Made by a program: the position numbers and the translations under genes. A DNA stretch of 64,000 nucleotides from Flavobacterium sp. (lineage in GTDB: Bacteria; Bacteroidota; Bacteroidia; Flavobacteriales; Flavobacteriaceae), in contig NZ_JANXTI010000022.1 in the NCBI RefSeq assembly GCF_025352425.1, forward strand, positions 1 through 64,000, in the 5' to 3' direction. Under the pieces are notes generated by a model. The model had not been told where the DNA came from. It worked only from the letters and a program-made list of their open reading frames with translations, and made no database searches. This document shows, piece by piece, positions 1 through 9,000 of this stretch. Positions within the stretch are counted from its first letter, which is position 1. The number at the start of each line of letters is the position of its first letter.

Positions 1-3000
1 TTCTTTCAATAAGTCTTCCGGTCATATCATAAACCACGATACCTACTTTCGCCTCACTTGCAGTTGTTAAACTCAAATTGAAGGTTTCACTGTATGGATT
101 CGGATACGCAACTACATTAAATGAAGCCGTAATTCCTGCATCTGAAGTTGCTGCTTTAGCTGAACAATCTTTATACCATAGCGTTACTGCTATACCATTT
201 GCCACAGCTCCACAACTATTGGTAAATACTGCTCTGTAGTAGTTTACTCCTACTGAAGCTTCATTTATCGTATAGCTTTGTGAAGTTGCTCCTAAAATAT
301 TGGCAAAACCTGTGGTGCTAGTAGTAGTAGATCGTTGCCATTGGATAGCACCGTTATAACCAGCTCCTATAGTCAGTGTTTTAGCAACATTAAAGCTTCT
401 GCATAATGCCAAAACTGAACTCGCTCCTGATGGTGTAGTTGCATTGCTTGTAACTGTTTTTGATAATGGAGCAGCAACAATTGAAACGGTTACCTCATTG
501 CTTGTAACTGTTGAACATGATCCAATAGTTACCGAAGCTCTATACATTGTTGTTACTGTCAGGTTACCTGTAGAAATACTTGGAACATTTGAATTGGCTA
601 TGTTTGTCCATGTAGTAGCTATAGGGGTTTTCTTTTGCCATGTAATAACCCCTACAGTAGTACCTGCCAAACTTAGTGTAGTACCTGTTGCTGTACATAT
701 TGGCCCCGTAGCTGCAGCGGATGCTGTACCAACAAAGGCGGATGTGCCAATAGTAAATTGAACCGGACTTGCATAAAGGGCTGAACATGCGCCACTCATT
801 ACTCGTGCTCTGAAATATACATTCTGAGTAATATTGGTAACTACATAACTTGCTCCTGTAGTACTGGTTGAAGTCGTACTAAATGGATTATCAAGTGGAA
901 CTGATGCTGCTTTTGGAGCATTTACATAAGTAACACCATCAAATGAATACTCCCATTGTAAAGTACCAACATTACCTACAAGTTTTACAGTACCCGAACC
1001 TGAAGAACAAACTGTTCCTCCTCCTGTAATACTTCCTGCAACTGTTGTTGGACTAACTGTAATAGTTTTTATAGCAGTAGTAGCGGTAGTAGTCGTTCCA
1101 CAATTACTGGTAACTACGGCGCGGTAAGATTTATTCATCCCTGCTGTAGCTCCCGTAAGAGTCAATACATCACTTGTAGCTCCGGCAATATTAGTAAATG
1201 TTGATGTACTGTTTAAAGCTGATTGCCACTGAAGTGACGTTCCTGCATAGCCACTTAAAGTAAAGGTAATACTACCTCCTAAACATACTGAAGTTGGAGA
1301 GGTAATTGTACCTGCTTTTACGCTTAAGATAACGGTAAGTGCTACTGCGTTTGAAGTTAAAACTCCGCATGCTCCTGTTACTAAAACTCTATACTGAGTA
1401 CCTGCAACAAATGCACTGGCTCCTCTGGTAATTCCCAAAGTGGCAGTGTCTACTCCTGAATAGATCGTATTATTAACCACATTACCCCAAACAGGGTTTA
1501 GAGCAGCTGTAGTAACTACTCTCATTTGCCATTGATAACCACTAACAGCTGCATTGGTAGAAACACTTACACTGGTAGTTGAACCTACTGTATTACAAAT
1601 AAATGGCGGCAATGGTTGCGAAGTTATTGACTCATTAACAATGGTCAAATTCAAGGTCTCTGTGTGTGTACAACCCGAAGCGTTAGTAGAAGTATTGGTA
1701 ATACCAGTTTGACTTGTTGCATAGGTATTTCCATTTCCTAATGGTGCCGACCACGTATAACTGCCACAAGCTGACACTGTGGTAGTATGTGAGCTACTGT
1801 TGTTAATTGTTAACACCAAATACTCTGTGTTACATCCTGTAGTTACTGAAAAATTACCGGAAGCTGTGTAGGTCTGACCATTTGCACTCCAGGTATAACT
1901 ATCACACGCCGTGGCTGTTGTAGTGTTGTTAACTATTGGGTTAATTGTCAATACCAAGGTTTTGGTATCTGGACAACCAGCAGCATTGGTACTTGTTGAA
2001 GTATAAGTACCACTTGTTGTATAAGTAGTTGCGTTTACTGACCATGTATAAGTATCACAAGCGGTAACTGATTGTGAGCTTGATGTACTGTTGTTGATAG
2101 TCAATACTAATGTTTGGGTATGACTACAACCTGAGGCATTGGTACTTCCGTGAGTGTATGTTCCACTTGTTGTATAAGTAGTGCCGTTTACTGACCAGGT
2201 ATAACTATCACAAGCCGTAACTGATTCCGAGCTTGAAGTACTGTTGTTGATTGTTAAGTTCAACGTTTTAGTATCCGTACAACCTGCAGCATTGGTACCT
2301 GTTGCCGTATACGTTCCACTTGTTGTATACGTTTGTCCGGTTACTGACCAGGTATAACTATTACAAGCGGTGGCTGATTGTGAACTTGAAGTACTGTTGT
2401 TGATAGTTAATACCAAAGTTTTTGTATCTGTACAACCTGCAGCATTAGTGCTTGTTGCCGTATACGTTCCACTTGCTGTATAAGTAGTCCCGTTTACTGA
2501 CCAGGTGTAACTATCACAAGCGATGGCTGATTGTGAACTTGAAGTACTGTTGTTGATTGTTAAGTTCAACGTTTTAGTATCCGTACAACCTGCAGCATTG
2601 GTACCTGTTGCCGTATACATTCCACTTGTTGTATACGTTTGTCCGGTTACTGACCAGGTATATGTATCACAAGCCGTAGCTGATTGTGAACTTGAAGTAC
2701 TGTTATTGATTGTTAAGTTCAAAGTTTTAGTATCCGTACAACCTGCAGCATTGGTACCTGTTACCGTATACGTTCCACTTGTTGTATAAGTAGTCCCGTT
2801 TACTGACCATGTATAAGTATCACAAGCTGTTACTGATTGTGAACTTGAAGTACTGTTGTTGATAGTCAATAATAGCGTTTCTGTAACACATCCATTAGTT
2901 GCTGAATACTCATCAGAATCAGTATAAGTTAGACCTGTAACTGACCAAGTATAACTATCACAAGCCGTTACTTCGACTGTATGTGTTGAACTAGGTGTAA

Positions 3001-6000
3001 CAGTTAAATGCAATACATCAGTATGACATCCACTTACAAGGGAATAATCACCACTTGTAGTATAAGTTTGCCCGTTTATTGACCATGTATATGTATCACA
3101 AGCTGATTGTGTGTATTCTGTTGTAGTACTTGGCGTAATAGTCAGGTTTAATTTTTCAGTTACACAATTTGTTGTAGTTCCTGTGTATAATCCTGATGTT
3201 GTATAAGTAGCACCATTAACTGACCAGGTATAAGTATCACAAACCGAAACTGTAGTGGTATGTATTGAACTTGGTGTAATTGTTAAATGCAATATATCTG
3301 TATGGCATCCGGTTACAAAGTTATAATTACCACTAGCTGAATATGTTTGTCCGTTTAATGACCATGTATATGAATCACAAGCTGATTGTGTGTATTCTGT
3401 TGTAGAACTTGGCGTAATAGTCAAGTCTAATTTTTCAGTTACACAATTAGCTGTAGGACCTGTATATATTCCTGATTCTGTATAGGTAACACTATTCCAA
3501 GTATAACTGTCACAAGCTGTATGTGTAGTAGTATGAATTGAGCTTGGTGTAATTGTTAACACTAGAGTTTTAGTATCTGTACATCCTGCTGCGTTAGTAC
3601 CGGTTACAGTATGAGTTCCACTTTCTGTATAAGTAGTTCCATTAACTGACCAGGTATAGGTGTCACAAGCCGAAATGGTAGTTGTGTTTGTAGTGCTTGA
3701 ATTAATTGTTAAATCCAATACTTCTGTATGACATCCTGTTACTACCGAACGTATTCCAGTTGTTGTATACGCTTGTCCGTTGACAGACCAAGTATAAGTA
3801 TCACATGCTGTTGCAGTAGTGGTATTTGATGTTGCAGCATTATAAACCACAGTTACATCTGCAGTATTAGTCGTAGCACAACCATTAGTGATTGACCAAC
3901 GGTAAACATAAGTTCCGACTACAGTGGCTGTTACTGTAGAAGTACCGCTATTTACTGCACTATAAGTAGACGTTCCAGGACCTGATACTTGCGACCAAGT
4001 ACCTGTTCCTACTCCTGGAGTATTTCCGCCCAATGCATTACTTGTTAAGCCACAAACACTTTGATTACCCCCAACTGTCGAAGCAGAAGGAGCATTTGAA
4101 GTTGATATTGATAACGCTAAATCATCAATTCTCCAGTTAACAGTATTTAAACCAGCCGTTGTGGTTCCACCATATCCATAAATACGGAATGTAACAGGAT
4201 TAGCATTTCCATTTCCTGTAACTGATACCGTATTAGTTTTTAAAGCATAAACCGAATTATTTACCAAAGTACCTGTAGCAATATCAGTAGCATAATTATC
4301 TAAACTACTTCTTACAGCGTAAGCTTGCGGAGCTGAACTAGTACTTCTTGAACCAAAACTAATTCCGGTCAAAGTAAAATTATATCCGGATGCCGGTGTT
4401 ACGGTAAAAGCGAAATAAGCAGAGGCAGTAAGAGAAAATGCTCCATTAACCGCAGCAATTCCAGCATTACCTGTACCGGAAGCACCTGTATATCCCGTGG
4501 ATGGAGAAGTAGCCGACAAGAGCGTGGATGCGCCATTACTATTCCCTTGTGTTACCGCACTGGCAGTAACGTTTGATTGAGTAGACGTTGGTGATGCAGT
4601 AAATGGTGTTGAAGCGCCAAAGTTATATGAAGTAGTACCTGCAACAGATGCGCAAGCAGGTAGTGTTACCGTTAATATTTGTTGCACTTGTGCTGCATTA
4701 TAATTTGAATTACCTGCTTGATCAGCTGTAATTGTAGTTTGTCCTACACCAACAATAGTTACAGTAGAACCACTAATAGTAGCCACAGCAGTATTTGAAC
4801 TAGTATAAACAATTGTTCCTCCAGGAGCAGTGGCAGTTAAATTATACGGTGCAATACCTGTTGTTTTACTATCCGTTGTTGCTAATCCTGTAATGGTTTG
4901 CTCTGCTTTACCTATTGTAAAGTTAAAATCTGCTGAGCTAGCTGATGCATAGTTTGCATCGCTGACTACAGTAGCATTTACTTTATAACTTCCAGCATTT
5001 GTTGGTCTGGTAGTGCTAGGTCCATAAACCGTTGGTGAAACACCATTATAGCTATAACTTATTGCTCCTGTAGAACCAGTAACACTTGAGGTATTTGGTC
5101 CTTGAGCCGTTCCGTTATAAATAAATGAAGAAGAACCCGTAACTGAGATTGAAGAAGCTGCTTTAGTAATATTAGCTGTAATACCAGTTGGCTGTGCCAC
5201 GGTATAATTACCAGCTGCTGTACCATTTAATGAGAAACCTAAAGCCGTAATTGGTTTATTAGTTCCAGTTGTAGCAGTAGCAAAATTATAAGTAACTGTA
5301 CTACTATTTACAGTAACATCATCAGTACCTACAATACCGTTTAAAGTAGCCGTTCCGCTTACTGTAGCCGTTGTAGTTGTATCATACGTTTTATCCACTC
5401 CGGTAAGACCGGAAATTGTTAATCCTTTTGGAGCAACTATACTACTTGCGGTAGCTATAGTAACTTCGGTAGCACCAGTACTGTTTAAAGTAATATTCCC
5501 TGAATACGTTCCGGCTCCTGTAGTAGCGGCTAAACGAACATATATAGGAGTACTTGATACATTACCGGCACCTCCTAAAGTAATACTTGTAGCATAACCA
5601 CTTCCACTTGATAAAGAAACCTCAAATCCTGAAGGAGCTGCAACTGTAATGACATCAGTTAAAGATTGAGCACTTACATTGAAAGAAGTTGGTGTAGTAC
5701 TTGCCGAGCCATAAGTAGTGTTTACTGCTGCTAAAGTTCCACTGGTAAATAGTGTTGGCGTATTGGCAATAATATCTGCACTTAGGGTTGGTTGTGTTAA
5801 AGTATAATTCCCAGCGGATGTACCATTAAGGGAATATCCTGTTACAGTTACAGCTATACCCGTTCCTACTGCCGAAGAAGCAAAAGTACCTACTGCTGTT
5901 CCCAATAAAGAAACATCATCACTACCGACAACTCCAACTAAGGAAGGGATTCCGGTTACTGTAGCATCCGTATTACCATCATAGTTTTTACTGCTTGCCG

Positions 6001-9000
6001 ATAGTCCGGAGATAGTTAATCCTTTTGCCGAAACTGTTAATGTCTGAGTGGCTGAAGTAGCTGCATTATAATTAGCATCGCCAGCCTGAGCCGCGGTTAC
6101 AACTGCTATACCTACTCCAACGATATGGATGTTTCCTGAAACAATAGTAGCTACTGTAGTTCCGTTGGTAGAATAAGTTAAGGCATTTGTACCCGATGTT
6201 GCTGATGTAGCTCCGGGAGCATAATCTGCTGCACCGTAAACTTTTGAATCGGTTCCAGCAAATGTAATCGACTGATTCGCTTTGTTTACTGTAATATCAC
6301 CACTTATATAAGAAGGTGCATTATAATTGTTTGAGTTATAAGTAGCCCCTGAACCTGCTGTTAAGGAAGAAGGAACCGCAGTACCTGAATAAACCGCAGG
6401 AGAAACTGTACTTAAGGTAGCCGAATCAGTAGCTGCACCACCTGTTCCGTAAGTCACAGTAACGGTTGGACTAGTACCTAAACTATCGGTATATTGTAAA
6501 CCGGAAACACCAAAAGCAGTAGAAGAACCATTGCTTAAAGTAGCACCATACGTTTTAGAAACACCGTTAGCCGTAATGGTTAAACCTGTAGCCTTATTTA
6601 CCGTTAGCGTAGCTGTTATGCTTCCCGAAGTAAATGTTGAAGTTGCAGTTTGGTTAGCCGTAATTACAGTAGAACCAAAACCTTTAATGGTTACATTTCC
6701 ACTATTGTCAATAGTAGCAACAGTTGTAGTCCCGCTAGTATAAGTAATAGCACCACTACTATCAGAAGAAGCAATCATTGTGAAACCTACATCTCCATAT
6801 GTTTTTGTTGCATTTGCCAATGTTATTGTTGGCGTTGCTAATTGATTAACAAAACCACTGATTGCCAAACCATTTGTTCCTGATGCTGTTGATGTGAATC
6901 CCCATCCACCTGTAGTAGTTTGTCCTGATGCATAATAACGTAATGTAATTGTTGTTCCTGCAGCTACATTTTGCAATGCAGAAATGCCGGAAACATCAAT
7001 TGATAAGGAAGCTGGCGTTCCTATTGTAACAGTTGGTGAACCAATTAAAGTAAATGTTGTTCCATCAGTACTATAAGCAAATTGAGAGCTAACTCCTGGA
7101 GAAACTGTATAAGTTGCAGTACCGGAAAAATTAGCATTAATTGCAGACAAACTAATAGATTTACTAGTAGTAGCCGTTAAAGTAGTTTGGAAATAATCTG
7201 TATTTGTAGTGGCAATTCCATTGTTTTGGAATCCTGCAGTTCTAAAAGAATTATTAGCTCCACTATAAGCAGCTGTTGCTCCGCGGGTAATATTATTGGC
7301 ACCGCTAGTTGACACTAAACCTGCATTGAAAGTTGTAGCTGTATAAGTAGTAAGTGTAGTTCCACTTAATACACCAAATAAATCCCAACCTGCTAAAACA
7401 ATAGGTGCTTGTATAACTGTCAACGTTTGTGTAGCTGTTGTAGCTGCATTAAAATTCCCATCACCCGCTTGTGTAGCGGTAATCGTTGTTGTACCAGCAC
7501 CAACAATAGTTACGGTATTACCACTGATAGTAACAACGCCACTATTTGAACTAGTATAAGTTATTGCTAAACCAGCACTTGAATTAAGTGTTAATGTATA
7601 TGTTGTTGTAGCTGTAGTTCTGGAATCTGTTGAAGCTAGAGTAATCGTTTGGTTTGCTTTTGCAATAGTAAAACTAAAATTAGCCGAAGTGGCTGTTTCA
7701 TAGTTCGTATCTGCGGCCACAGTAGACGCTGCAGTATAACTTCCTGCATTAGTTGGTCTGGTAGCACTAGGTCCATAAACCGTTGGTGAAACACCGTTAT
7801 AGCTATAACTTATTGCTCCTGTAGAACCAGTAACACTTGAGGTATTTGGTCCTTGAGCTGCTGCGTTATAGGTAAATGAAGAAGAACCTGTAACTGAAAT
7901 AGTTGAAGCTGCTTTGCCGATTGTTGCGATTAAACCTGTTGGTTGTGAAACCGAATAATTACCGGCAGCCGTACCGTTTAAAGTATATCCTAAAACAGTT
8001 ATTGGTTTATTTACACCTGCATCAGCATTAGCAAAAGCAAAAGAAGGTGTTCCTGATAAGGAAACATTATCTGAACCTACAACTCCCACTAAAGAAGCTG
8101 TTCCTGTAACTGAAGCCACAGCGGAACCATCGTATGTCTTACCAACACCGGTAAGTCCCGTGATTGTTAATGGTTTTTGCGAAACGGCACTACTAACAGT
8201 AGCAACGGTTAAACTTGTAGCACCAGAACTTGCCAAAGTCACATTCCCTGAATAGGTTCCAACAGCAGTTGCTGCCGCTAAACGAACATAAATTGGTGTA
8301 CTTGCTAAGTTTCCGGTTGTTCCAACCGTTACTGCAGTAGCAAAAGTACTATTATCTGATGACACTTCAAATCCGGCAGGAGGTGTGATTAGCACTCCTT
8401 CAGTAAGTGACTGAGCACTTACATTAAAAGTAGTTGCTGAACTGGCAGTTCCATAAGTTGTATTAACTGCTGACAAAGTACCACTGGTAAAAATAGTTGG
8501 CGTTGTAGCAATAATATCCGCAGCTAATGTTGGTTGAGTCAAAGTATAGTATGAAGAAGCTGTTCCATTTAAGGAATAGCCAATTACATTTACTTGGATA
8601 CCTGTCCCAACAGCTGAACTAACAAAAGTAGCTGTAGACGTACCTAATAATGAAACATTCGCTTCATCTCCTGAAACAACTCCTACTAAAGAAGCTGTGC
8701 CGATTACTGTAGCATCAGTATTACCATCATATACTTTATTATTTGCCGTAAGTCCGGTAATCGTTAAATTTTTAGGATTTACTGTAAGAGCTTGTGTAAC
8801 ATTGGTAGCTGCAGTATAATTTGTATCCCCTCCTTGTGCGGCTGATAAGGTAGCCGTACCTGGTAGGTGTATAGTTACTGTTCCTTCCGATGCAACAGAT
8901 GCAACAGTAGAATTTGAACTTGAATAGGTTACCACAAGTCCTGAAGAAGCTGTAGTAGCTATACTGTATGTAGCACCTCCGTATGTTTTTGTAACAGGTG

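Noticed and set aside
2523..2789. Plus-strand frames inside the giant adhesin (also at 444, 6531, 9557, 9723 and 10626)
   Set aside because: They mirror the repetitive minus-strand coding sequence, whose frame is continuous and in register from 11668 to the edge.
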